Shown here in pieces: positions 24,305 through 32,172 of a DNA stretch of 64,000 nt. The position numbers and the translations under genes were made by a program. Source of the stretch: 3107 sp001483205 (GTDB taxonomy: Bacteria; Pseudomonadota; Alphaproteobacteria; Rhodobacterales; Rhodobacteraceae). A model generated the notes under the pieces. It was not told the DNA's origin. It saw only the letters and a program-made list of their open reading frames with translations, and searched no databases. Within the stretch, counting starts at the first letter, position 1. Every line of letters starts with the position of its first letter. Where the stretch lies: assembly GCA_964291375.2 (NCBI GenBank), contig OZ219809.1, positions 744,001 to 808,000 on the forward strand, read 5' to 3'.

Positions 24305-27097
24305 CTAATGCGCCTCTGCCCAGTTTGCGCCCTGTCCCGCATCCACCAACAGCGGCACCCCGAACTCGACCGCAGGCATGGCCGCGCCTTCCATCACCTG
24401 CCGGGCGACGGCGATGGTTTCCTCCACCGCGCCCTCCCCGACCTCAAACAACAGCTCATCATGGACCTGCAACAGCATCTTTGCCGGCAGACGGGCAATC
24501 GCGTGGGGCATTCGGATCATTGCCCGGCGGATCACATCGGCGGCGGCCCCCTGAATCGGGGCATTGATCGCCGCACGCCGGGCAAAACCGGCATGAGGCC
24601 CCTTGGCGTTGATCTCCGGCGTATGAATGCGGCGGCCAAACAGCGTCTGAACATAGCCGTTGTCTTTGGCGAACTGCACCGTTTCATCCATATAGCGGCG
24701 GATGCCGGGGAAGCGCTCGAAATACCGGTTGATGAAGCCCTGCGCCTCTGTGCGCGGAATCCGCAGATTGCGGGCAAGGCCAAAGCCGGAAATGCCGTAG
24801 ATCACCCCGAAATTGATCGCCTTGGCCTGACGGCGGATGTCCGGGGTCATCTGTTCCAGCGGCGTGTCAAACATCTCTGATGCGGTCATCGCATGGATGT
24901 CGATCCCGTCGGCAAATGCCTTTTGCAGCGGTTCTATGCGGGCGACATGGGCGAGGATGCGCAGCTCTATCTGGCTGTAATCAAGGCTGACCAGCACCTT
25001 GCCGGGATCGGCCACGAATGCCTCGCGTATCCGCCGCCCTTCCTCGGTGCGCACGGGGATGTTTTGCAGGTTCGGATCGGTCGAGGCCAGCCGCCCGGTA
25101 TTGGCCCCGGCAATCGAATAAGAGGTATGAACCCGCCCCGTATCCGGGTTTATATGGTCCCGCAGCGCGTCCGTATAGGTCGATTTCAGTTTGGAAAGCT
25201 GTCGCCAGTCCAGCACCCGCGCGGGCAGGTCGTGGCCCTCGGCGGCCAGGTCTTCAAGCACATCGGCCCCGGTGGCATAGGCCCCGGTCTTGCCTTTCCT
25301 GCCGCCCTCCAGCCCCATCTTGTCGAACAGGATTTCGCCCAGTTGCTTGGGAGAGCCGACATTGAACGGCTCGCCCGCCAGATCGTGAATGCCTGTCTCC
25401 AGTTCCGCCATCTTGCGGGCAAAGGCATCGGACATCTGCCTCAGCCTGTCGCGCTCAACCCGGATGCCGTGCCGCTCCATCCGCGCCAGCACCGGGGCGA
25501 GCGGGCGCTCCAGTGTCTCATAGACGGTGGTGACCCGCTTGCGGTGAAGCCGGGGTTTCAGCCGCTTCCACAGGCGCAGGGTGATGTCCGCGTCCTCTGC
25601 CGCATAGGGCGTCGCGTCTTCCAGCTTTACCTTATCAAAGGTGATCGCGGATTTGCCGCTGCCCAAAAGCGGTTTGATCGGGATCGGCGTGTGGTCCAGA
25701 TAGCGTTCGGAAAGCTGGTCCATCCCGTGGTTGTGCAGCCCGGCGTTCAGGGCATAGGACATCAGCATCGTGTCGTCGATCGGGGCCACGTCAATACCGT
25801 AGCAGGCAAATATCTTGGCATCATATTTGATGTTCTGGCCGATCTTGAGGATCGAGGCGTCCTCCAGAACCGGTTTCAGCGCTGTAAGGGCCGTATCCAT
25901 CGGCACCTGCCCCCCGGCCAGCGCGTCAGAGGCGAAAAGACCATCCCCCGCCGCCGCCAGATGCGCCAGGGGGATATAACAGGCCCGCCCCGGCTCTGCA
26001 CACAGCGATATGCCGACCAGCCCCGCCGTCATTTCGTCAAGCCCGGTGGTTTCGGTATCCACCGCCACATAGCCGCGCCGGTAAATCGCTGCGATCCATT
26101 CGTGCAGCCGGGCCTCGGTGCTGACCTGCTCATATTCCGCCTCGGCAAAGGGGGGTTCTTTCGCCTCTGCCCGCGCTGCTGTCTCCGGCTCGGGCGCGAC
26201 CGGCATGTCCGCCCCCAGCCGGTCCGCCACCCGCCGGGTCAGGGTGCGGAACTCCATTGAGACCAGAAACCCCAGCAGATCATCCGCCACCGGGTCTTTC
26301 AGCTCCAGATCATCAAGGGTGACCTCCAGCGCCATGTGCTGATCAAGCTGCACCAGCCGCTTGGACAGGCGAATGAGCTCTGCATTGTCGAGCAGGGTCT
26401 GGCGGCGTTTGGGCTGTGTGATCTCGCCCGCGCGGGCCAGAAGGGTTTCAAGATCGCCATATTCCCGGATCAGCAGCGCCGCCGTCTTGACACCGATCCC
26501 CGGCGCGCCGGGCACATTGTCCACACTGTCCCCGGCCAGGGCCTGCACATCGACCACCTGTCCGGGGCCGACGCCGAATTTCTCTTCCACCCCGTCCCGG
26601 TCGATGCGGCGGGATTTCATCGGATCAACCATCTCGACACCACCGCCCACCAACTGCATCAGATCCTTGTCGGACGAAATGATCGAAACCCGCCCCCCGG
26701 CCTCCCGCGCCTGCCGGGCAAGGGTGGCGATGATGTCATCGGCCTCGAAATTCTCGATCTCGATACAGGCGATGTTAAAGGCGCGGGTTGCCTCCCGTGT
26801 CAGCGGAAACTGGGGGATCAGGTCTTCGGGCGGCGGGGGGCGGTTGGCCTTGTAGCGGTCATAAATGTCGTTGCGGAACGACCTGCCGGAATGGTCAAAG
26901 ACAACCGCCACATGGGTCGGCGCGTCATCGCCCCTTGCGTCCTCGACAAACTTGAACAGCATGTTGCAGAAGCCCGCGACCGCCCCGACAGGCAGCCCGT
27001 CGGATTTCCGCGTCAGCGGCGGCAGCGCGTGATAGGCGCGAAAGATGAAGGCAGAGCCGTCAATCAGGTGCAGGTGGCAGCCCGTGGCGAAGGTCAT
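24305..27097 (-). CDS. polA: DNA polymerase I
   Basis: 930 residues with three activities used in repair and Okazaki-fragment processing. Domains in order: 5'-3' exonuclease (~1-290; HLIDGSAFIFRAYHALPPL, GVKTAALLIREYG), 3'-5' exonuclease (~325-510; catalytic DTETTGLDEM at ~346, so proofreading looks intact), and the family A polymerase (~540-930; DYSQIELRILAHVA at ~704, RRQAKAINFGVIYG and VHDELLFEV at ~880). The ATG at 27097 starts at the family position; the open frame continues upstream without support. It is monocistronic and followed by dispersed repeats. Confidence 0.96.
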   Translation of the reverse strand: MTFATGCHLHLIDGSAFIFRAYHALPPLTRKSDGLPVGAVAGFCNMLFKFVEDARGDDAPTHVAVVFDHSGRSFRNDIYDRYKANRPPPPEDLIPQFPLTREATRAFNIACIEIENFEADDIIATLARQAREAGGRVSIISSDKDLMQLVGGGVEMVDPMKSRRIDRDGVEEKFGVGPGQVVDVQALAGDSVDNVPGAPGIGVKTAALLIREYGDLETLLARAGEITQPKRRQTLLDNAELIRLSKRLVQLDQHMALEVTLDDLELKDPVADDLLGFLVSMEFRTLTRRVADRLGADMPVAPEPETAARAEAKEPPFAEAEYEQVSTEARLHEWIAAIYRRGYVAVDTETTGLDEMTAGLVGISLCAEPGRACYIPLAHLAAAGDGLFASDALAGGQVPMDTALTALKPVLEDASILKIGQNIKYDAKIFACYGIDVAPIDDTMLMSYALNAGLHNHGMDQLSERYLDHTPIPIKPLLGSGKSAITFDKVKLEDATPYAAEDADITLRLWKRLKPRLHRKRVTTVYETLERPLAPVLARMERHGIRVERDRLRQMSDAFARKMAELETGIHDLAGEPFNVGSPKQLGEILFDKMGLEGGRKGKTGAYATGADVLEDLAAEGHDLPARVLDWRQLSKLKSTYTDALRDHINPDTGRVHTSYSIAGANTGRLASTDPNLQNIPVRTEEGRRIREAFVADPGKVLVSLDYSQIELRILAHVARIEPLQKAFADGIDIHAMTASEMFDTPLEQMTPDIRRQAKAINFGVIYGISGFGLARNLRIPRTEAQGFINRYFERFPGIRRYMDETVQFAKDNGYVQTLFGRRIHTPEINAKGPHAGFARRAAINAPIQGAAADVIRRAMIRMPHAIARLPAKMLLQVHDELLFEVGEGAVEETIAVARQVMEGAAMPAVEFGVPLLVDAGQGANWAEAH

Positions 27098-27176
27098 GGG
27101 CCTGCCCCCCGCAACGCCCGCCGCCCCCGCGCTTGCCCCCGCACCAGAAGGCCGCAGGCGGACGCGGGCCGCGCGC

Positions 27177-27359
27177 TCATTCCGCTGTCCCGGCGTAATC
27201 CCGGTGGATGATTTTCTTGTCGCAATACGGGCATTCGACCCAGCCGGTTTCCGCCGGGATGCGCAGCCACACCCGCGGATGGCCGAGCGCCCCGCCGCCG
27301 CCGTCGCAGGCAACGCGCATCTGGTCCGTGATCACGGTTTCAGGGGCTTGGGTGGTCAT
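27177..27359 (-). CDS. Zinc-finger domain protein (NDUFS6-like, zf-CHCC)
   Basis: 60 residues ending in WVECPYCDKKIIHRDYAG, the small zinc-binding domain shared with mitochondrial complex I subunit NDUFS6. In alphaproteobacteria such proteins are presumed complex I accessory subunits. Upstream CACDG-like residues (RVACDGGGGALGHPRVWLRI) supply the other zinc ligands. It is divergent from the following ABC gene and upstream of polA on the same strand. Confidence 0.85.
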   Translation of the reverse strand: MTTQAPETVITDQMRVACDGGGGALGHPRVWLRIPAETGWVECPYCDKKIIHRDYAGTAE

Positions 27360-27455
27360 CGCGTCGCGGCCTCTTGTCCTTGGTTGGTCATTGGCGTTAA
27401 GTCAGGCCGCATGATAGCAGCCCGGATCGCGCGGGCAAGCGGGAAGGGCAGGATC

Positions 27456-28382
27456 GTGACAGCAAATGCGATTGAGATCGAGGGGCTGGTCAAGACCTAT
27501 GCGCCCGGCGGCGGCCAGCCCCCGAAACGGGCGCTGAAAGGCGTTGATCTGACCATTCCTGCCGGGTCTGTCTTTGGCCTTCTGGGGCCGAACGGGGCGG
27601 GAAAATCGACACTGATCAACATCCTGGCCGGGCTTGTGGCCAAAACCAGCGGGGTCGTGCGCATCCGGGGCCTTGATCAGGACCGGCACATGCGCGCCAC
27701 CCGCCGCGCCATCGGGGTGATGCCGCAAGAGCTGAACATGGACCCGTTCTTTTCCCCCCGCAATACGCTGGAGGTTCAGGCCGGGCTTTACGGTGTGCCG
27801 AAATCCCGGCGGCGGACAGACCGGATTCTGGAGATGATCGGGCTTGTGGAGCAGGCCGGGGCCTATGCCCGCAATCTGTCCGGCGGGATGCGGCGGCGGT
27901 TGCTGTTGGGCAAGGCGCTGGTGCATGACCCGGCGATTCTGGTGCTTGATGAGCCGACGGCAGGTGTCGATATAGAGCTGCGGCAAATGCTCTGGCGCAA
28001 TATCCGCGAGCTGAACGCGCGGGGCGTCACCATCATCCTGACCACCCATTATCTGGAAGAGGCCGAAGAGATGTGCGATGAGGTCGCCATCATCAATCGG
28101 GGCGAGGTTCTGGTGCGGGATGAAACCCGGGCGCTGATCAGCCGGATTGACCGCAAGACACTGGTGATCACGGCAGAGAACCCGGATATGCCGCTGTCGC
28201 TGCCGGACGGGGTGCGTGTTGAGCGCCGCAATGACGGGACCATAGCGCTGTGCTATCGTATATCCGAGGTGCGGGCGGGGGCGGTGTTGCAGGCCGTCGG
28301 TGCGGCGGGCCTTGGCATCCGCGACATCCGCACCGAGGAACCGGACCTGACAGAGGCGTTTCTGGCCCTGACTTCGGGGTGA
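27456..28382 (+). CDS. ABC-type exporter ATP-binding protein (CcmA/DrrA-like)
   Basis: 308 residues. Walker A GPNGAGKS (~44), signature LSGGMRRRLLLGKAL, Walker B AILVLDEPTAGVD and the H-loop in TTHYLEEAEEM are all canonical. The C-terminal extension is of the DrrA/NodI type, which pairs with an ABC-2 permease to export lipids, polysaccharides or drugs. No permease follows; the normal downstream sequence is interrupted by the island. I use the GTG at 27456 after AAGGG; an ATG at 27411 is possible. Its last 19 codons lie within the 62-bp direct repeat copied at 33431. Confidence 0.88.
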   Translation: MTANAIEIEGLVKTYAPGGGQPPKRALKGVDLTIPAGSVFGLLGPNGAGKSTLINILAGLVAKTSGVVRIRGLDQDRHMRATRRAIGVMPQELNMDPFFSPRNTLEVQAGLYGVPKSRRRTDRILEMIGLVEQAGAYARNLSGGMRRRLLLGKALVHDPAILVLDEPTAGVDIELRQMLWRNIRELNARGVTIILTTHYLEEAEEMCDEVAIINRGEVLVRDETRALISRIDRKTLVITAENPDMPLSLPDGVRVERRNDGTIALCYRISEVRAGAVLQAVGAAGLGIRDIRTEEPDLTEAFLALTSG

Positions 28383-28386
28383 GGGG
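28325..28386 (+). repeat. Left copy of a 62-bp direct repeat flanking the defence-type island
   Basis: Covers the end of the ABC gene including its stop codon and GAGGGG. It is repeated at 33431-33492 with two mismatches (60 of 62 identical). Resembles a target or attachment duplication, although no integrase is present. Confidence 0.9.
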
Positions 28387-28411
28387 CCAGTCCGCTGTGC
28401 CGCCAGGCGGG

Positions 28412-28520
28412 TCAGATCAGCAGCACGGACAGGCTCGGGGCATAGCTCAACAGCAGCAACACAAGGGTCACCGCAATCAGGAACGGCCAGAGCGACCGCA
28501 GGATCGACCCCGGCTCACCG
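28412..28520 (-). pseudogene. 3' remnant of a membrane transporter gene, possibly TRAP large permease (DctM)
   Basis: On the minus strand the frame reads SILRSLWPFLIAVTLVLLL then SYAPSLSVLLI and a stop, which looks like the last transmembrane helix of a DctM-type TRAP permease. The 5' part is missing: upstream sequence switches into cas9-like sequence at about 28,510. It was probably the original convergent neighbour of the ABC gene, cut by the island. The family call is tentative because only ~36 residues remain. Confidence 0.4.
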
Positions 28521-28740
28521 TGGTCCGCCGCGAAGCGTCAGAAAGGGAAGAGGCCGGATACGACTTCTATCCCGACCGAAGGCATCTTGAAGAGGAGTTT
28601 CACACGCTCTGGGACGCACAGGCTCGCCATCACCCAGATTCGCTGACCGATGACCTGAAATAGGTGCCTTTCGAGACGATCTTCTTTCAGCTGCGGATGC
28701 GAGAAATCGTGATCGAAATGATGACTTTCGACTTCTCCGG
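28505..28740 (+). pseudogene. cas9 fragment (type II-C-like)
   Basis: A short frame reads RPRLTVVRREASEREEAGYD, then FYPDRRHLEEEFHTLWDAQ and HHPDSLTDD. This is a pattern of the alpha-helical recognition lobe of compact Cas9 proteins, where x-Y-P-x-R-x-x-x-E-x-E-F is followed by a Q-x-x-H-H-P run. After a TAG at 28661 the same frame continues PFETIFFQLR, matching the I-F-F-Q-R segment that follows in Cas9, then decays. RuvC and HNH nuclease parts are absent. It is therefore a scrap of about 75 codons of a gene normally over 1,000 codons, directly upstream of cas1. Confidence 0.55.
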
Positions 28741-29448
28741 ATGGGGGTGGTGTCAGCCTTGAAGGCCAAGCTCCGGCGTGTCTATGTCGACGAGATGGGC
28801 CGCCTCCGGGCGCAGTGGCAAGCCAAGGCACCTCTGATGAAACAGGCCTGGAAGAAAATCGTCATCGCCAAGGTGACCATGCAGGCCGCGGCGCTGGAAG
28901 CGGTCGGCCAGCCATCCGCGCCGCTGCGAATGATGATCCGCAAGATCACGTCCGGGGATGGCACGAATGTCGAAGCTCAGGCGGCCCGCTACTACTGGCC
29001 GCGCATGATGGGCGATACGTTTCGCCGTGACGTAACGGCCTCGGATGTCAACGCACTGCTCAACTACGGTTACACGGTGTTGCGCGCAGCAACCGCCTGT
29101 GCGGTCGTCGCTGCGGGACTTCACCCCTCGGTCGGGTTGCATCATGCCAACCGGATGAACGCCTTTGCCCTCGCCGACGACCTTATGGAATCGTTCCGCC
29201 CGCTGGTCGATTGCGCTGCCCGTCGTTGCGCTGCCGACAACGGTGTGCAGGTTGACCCCCCGAACAAGCAAGCCCTCGCGCGTCTGATTGCAATCGACTT
29301 GCCCCTCAGCGACGCGATGAGCCCTGTCTCCGTGGCCGTAACAAGGCTGGCAACGTCTCTTGGGCAGAGCTTCGAGAACGGCAAGCTCTCTCTCGCCCTG
29401 CCGAAACAACCGCCTGATGCCCTCACGCTTGCGAGGCTCGTCGCATGA
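28741..29448 (+). pseudogene. cas1: cas1, N-terminally truncated (type II-C adaptation integrase)
   Basis: 235 residues matching the C-terminal two thirds of type II Cas1, the integrase that inserts new spacers. Catalytic residues are present: the glutamate in NVEAQAARYYW, histidine in GLHHANRMNAF and aspartates in ALADDLMESFRP. NALLNYGYTVLRAATA is also characteristic. The N-terminal beta-sheet domain (~80-90 residues) is missing; the frame instead begins MGVVSALKAKLRRVY, and the join to the cas9 scrap is abrupt. It overlaps the cas2 start by ATGA. Likely non-functional without its dimerisation domain. Confidence 0.85.
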
Positions 29449-29852
29449 TCTTGCAGCCAGCCGTTCTGTCAGGATACCGCCTCATGTGGATGCTTGTCAT
29501 GTTCGACCTGCTGGCCGATACCAAGCTACAGCGGAAGGCCGCCACGGACTTTCGGAACTTCCTGCTCGATCAGGGTTTCGAGCGCAGCCAGTTTTCCGTC
29601 TACGCCCGCTTCGTGAATGGGAAAGAGGCGTTCAGGGTGCGGGTGAATAAAATTGAGCGAAACATTCCTGCGATGGGAGACATCCAGAATGATGCAACAA
29701 GATACCGGAAATGCTTCTGTAAAATCAGGAATATCTCCGGCGACCCAGAGTTTAACCGTTCAGAATTCGAGATGACCGGTTCATCGCTTACTCTCCCTGT
29801 CAATCCGCTTGTTTTCGGATATGCGAGCCGTTACGCCTTACCCCCAGGGTGA
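29445..29852 (+). pseudogene. cas2: cas2, broken after the N-terminal half
   Basis: 135-codon frame whose first ~75 residues are Cas2-like: LSGYRLMWMLVMFDL, KAATDFRNFLLDQGFERSQF and GKEAF...IERNIP. The rest (AMGDIQNDATRYRKCFCKI onward) does not resemble Cas2, whose family normally continues into a short beta strand and basic tail. The gene is coupled to cas1 by ATGA overlap. No CRISPR repeats follow in 29,852-29,906. Confidence 0.75.
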
Positions 29853-29906
29853 TCAACAGCGAAGCGTGCCGCGCGCGCATGTGCGCGACCAAGGCAGGAT
29901 AAGCAT

Positions 29907-32171
29907 GTGACTGATCGGGCTGCTGCTCTCGGACTTCTCAGGCTCGCCCTCGGCGATGCCAATGCCCGGTTCCGCGATGGGCAGTGGGAGGCCATTGATG
30001 CTCTGGTGAACCGGCGAAAACGGCTGCTCGTCGTTCAGCGGACCGGGTGGGGCAAGAGTTCGGTCTATTTCATTTCGACACGCATCCTTCGCGACCGTGG
30101 ACGCGGACCAACCCTAATCGTGTCCCCGCTCCTCGCTTTAATGCGAAACCAGATTGAAGCCGCAAAGCGACTCAGGGTCCGTGCGCGCACGCTGAACTCG
30201 GCCAACCGGGACGATTGGTCCGAGATTGAAAGCGAGGTTCGCATGAACGAGGTTGATGCGCTCCTCGTATCACCTGAACGCCTTGCCAATGAGGAGTTCG
30301 TCGGGAAAGTCCTGCTGCTTATCGCAGAACCTATTGGTCTGCTTGTGGTGGACGAGGCGCATTGCATCTCTGACTGGGGCCATGATTTTCGCACGGACTA
30401 TCGCCGCCTCGTCAACATATTGCAGCGAATGCCAGCCAATGTCCCGATCCTTGGCACCACTGCAACCGCCAACAATCGCGTGGTCGAGGATGTTCAGAAC
30501 CAGCTAGGGGACATCGATATTCAGCGCGGTAGCCTGATCAACAACTGCGGAGCAGCCTCGCCCTCCAGACCATTCAGCTTCCGACCCAAGCTGAACGATT
30601 GGCATGGCTGGCAGAGCATGTCGGGGCACTGCCCGGAACCGGGATCGTCTACACGCTCACGAAGCGAGACGCCACACAGGTCGCAGACTGGCTACAGTCT
30701 CATGCGGAGCAGCCTCGCCCTCCAGACCATTCAGCTTCCGACCCAAGCTGAACGATTGGCATGGCTGGCAGAGCATGTCGGGGCACTGCCCGGAACCGGG
30801 ATCGTCTACACGCTCACGAAGCGAGACGCCACACAGGTCGCAGACTGGCTACAGTCTCATGGGATCAAAGCCCGAGCGTATTTCAGCGGAGTTATGGGCA
30901 AGGGTTTTGAAGACTCGGATGCGTATCGCCAGAATCTCGAACACATGCTTCTGAACAACGAAATCAAGGCACTGGTTGCAACCACTGCACTCGGCATGGG
31001 CTATGACAAGCCCGATCTTGGTTTCATCGTTCACTATCAAGCTCCAAGCTCCATCGTTGCGTATTATCAGCAGATTGGTCGTGCGGGTCGTGCCATAGAC
31101 CGCGCCATTGGCATACTCATGTCAGGCCAGGAAGACTCGCACATCCAGGACTACTTCCGAAAGAGCGCCTTCCCGAAAGAAAGGTGGGTTGTCGCCATTC
31201 TTGAGGCGCTCGAAGAGAGTGATGGATTGAGCGTCCCGCAACTTGAAAAGGCCGTCAATCTCAGGCGTGGCCAAATTGAGAAGGTGCTGAAGTTCCTGTC
31301 GGTGGAGAATCCGGCACCGGTCCTCAAGTCAGGATCAACGTGGCGGCGCACCCCGGTGCCCTATCAGATGGACCACGAAAAGATCAAGCGCCTGACAGGC
31401 CAACGTGAAACGGAATGGGAAGAAGTCCAGCGCTACGTTGCGACGGAGAATTGTTTGATGGAGTTCCTGGCAAAGGCGCTGGACGACGCAGACCCCCAAC
31501 CATGCGGGAAATGCTCAAGATGCCTTGGGCGACCGATTGTGGCTCCCGACTTCTCCCGACAGATGGTGATTTCTGCCGAACGATACCTTTGCCACGCGGA
31601 ACTGGAGTTGAAATGCAAAAAAAAACTTCCGGCGGATTTTCCAAGCAGAAATTGGCGAGGCGGCTACATCCCCGCCGCATTCCGTGCCGAAACCGGTCGG
31701 ATATTGTCGCGATGGGGTGATGCTGGCTGGGGAAAGATGGTCGCCGATGACAAGCATTCCGGTCACTTTCGCGATGAGTTGGTCAGAGCTGTGGTTGAAA
31801 TGGTGAATGATCGTTGGCAACCTAGGCCAAAGCCCCAGTGGGTGACCTGTGTGCCGTCCTTGAACCATCCAACCCTTGTCCCCGACTTTGCCAGGCGGCT
31901 TGCACTTGCACTGGAATTGCCCTTCAAACCCGTGGTAAGGAAGGTCAGACAGAATGAGCCACAAAAGTTGCAGCAAAACACGCATCATCAGGTCAGGAAC
32001 TTGGTCAAAGTGTTCCGGGTCGAGGGATCGCTGCCATACGGGCCGGTCCTGTTGATTGACGATGTAGCTGACTCCTGTTGGACACTAACCGCAGTTTCAG
32101 TCCTTCTGCGAAAAGCTGGCAGCGGCCCGGTTTGGCCTTGCGCGCTTACAAACTCAAGCATTGCGGCCTAG
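29907..32171 (+). CDS. RecQ-family helicase fused to a phosphoribosyltransferase-like domain
   Basis: 754 residues. RecA-like domain 1 has motif I GWGKS (K50) and DEAH box (D149-H152, VVDEAHCISDWGHDF). Domain 2 has ALGMGYDKPDLGFIVHY and QQIGRAGRA (motif VI). A zinc-binding cysteine cluster follows (CGKCSRCLGRP, ~510). The C-terminal ~130 residues form a PRTase-like fold with the PRPP-loop motif VLLIDDVADSCWTLT (D718-D719), as in ComFC. The protein probably unwinds DNA and either binds or once bound a nucleotide/PRPP. It is followed one base later by a DprA-like gene. An in-frame 165-base insertion lies at residues ~212-266, between the two RecA domains. Confidence 0.9.
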   Translation: MTDRAAALGLLRLALGDANARFRDGQWEAIDALVNRRKRLLVVQRTGWGKSSVYFISTRILRDRGRGPTLIVSPLLALMRNQIEAAKRLRVRARTLNSANRDDWSEIESEVRMNEVDALLVSPERLANEEFVGKVLLLIAEPIGLLVVDEAHCISDWGHDFRTDYRRLVNILQRMPANVPILGTTATANNRVVEDVQNQLGDIDIQRGSLINNCGAASPSRPFSFRPKLNDWHGWQSMSGHCPEPGSSTRSRSETPHRSQTGYSLMRSSLALQTIQLPTQAERLAWLAEHVGALPGTGIVYTLTKRDATQVADWLQSHGIKARAYFSGVMGKGFEDSDAYRQNLEHMLLNNEIKALVATTALGMGYDKPDLGFIVHYQAPSSIVAYYQQIGRAGRAIDRAIGILMSGQEDSHIQDYFRKSAFPKERWVVAILEALEESDGLSVPQLEKAVNLRRGQIEKVLKFLSVENPAPVLKSGSTWRRTPVPYQMDHEKIKRLTGQRETEWEEVQRYVATENCLMEFLAKALDDADPQPCGKCSRCLGRPIVAPDFSRQMVISAERYLCHAELELKCKKKLPADFPSRNWRGGYIPAAFRAETGRILSRWGDAGWGKMVADDKHSGHFRDELVRAVVEMVNDRWQPRPKPQWVTCVPSLNHPTLVPDFARRLALALELPFKPVVRKVRQNEPQKLQQNTHHQVRNLVKVFRVEGSLPYGPVLLIDDVADSCWTLTAVSVLLRKAGSGPVWPCALTNSSIAA
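30547..30860 (+). repeat. 157-bp perfect tandem duplication within recQ
   Basis: Segments starting GCGGAGCAGCCTCGCCCTCC at 30547 and 30704 repeat with period 157. The first copy is translated in a foreign frame, the second in the normal RecQ frame (RSSLALQTIQLPTQAERLAW). The eight bases CAACAACT just before the first copy are the likely additional insertion; 157 plus 8 is 165, a multiple of three. Confidence 0.95.
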
Positions 32172-32172
32172 A

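Noticed and set aside
28250..28663. 137-codon ORF overlapping the ABC gene end
   Set aside because: Its first two thirds are a shadow of the ABC gene and flanking DNA; only the tail resembles Cas9, so it is recorded as a cas9 fragment instead.
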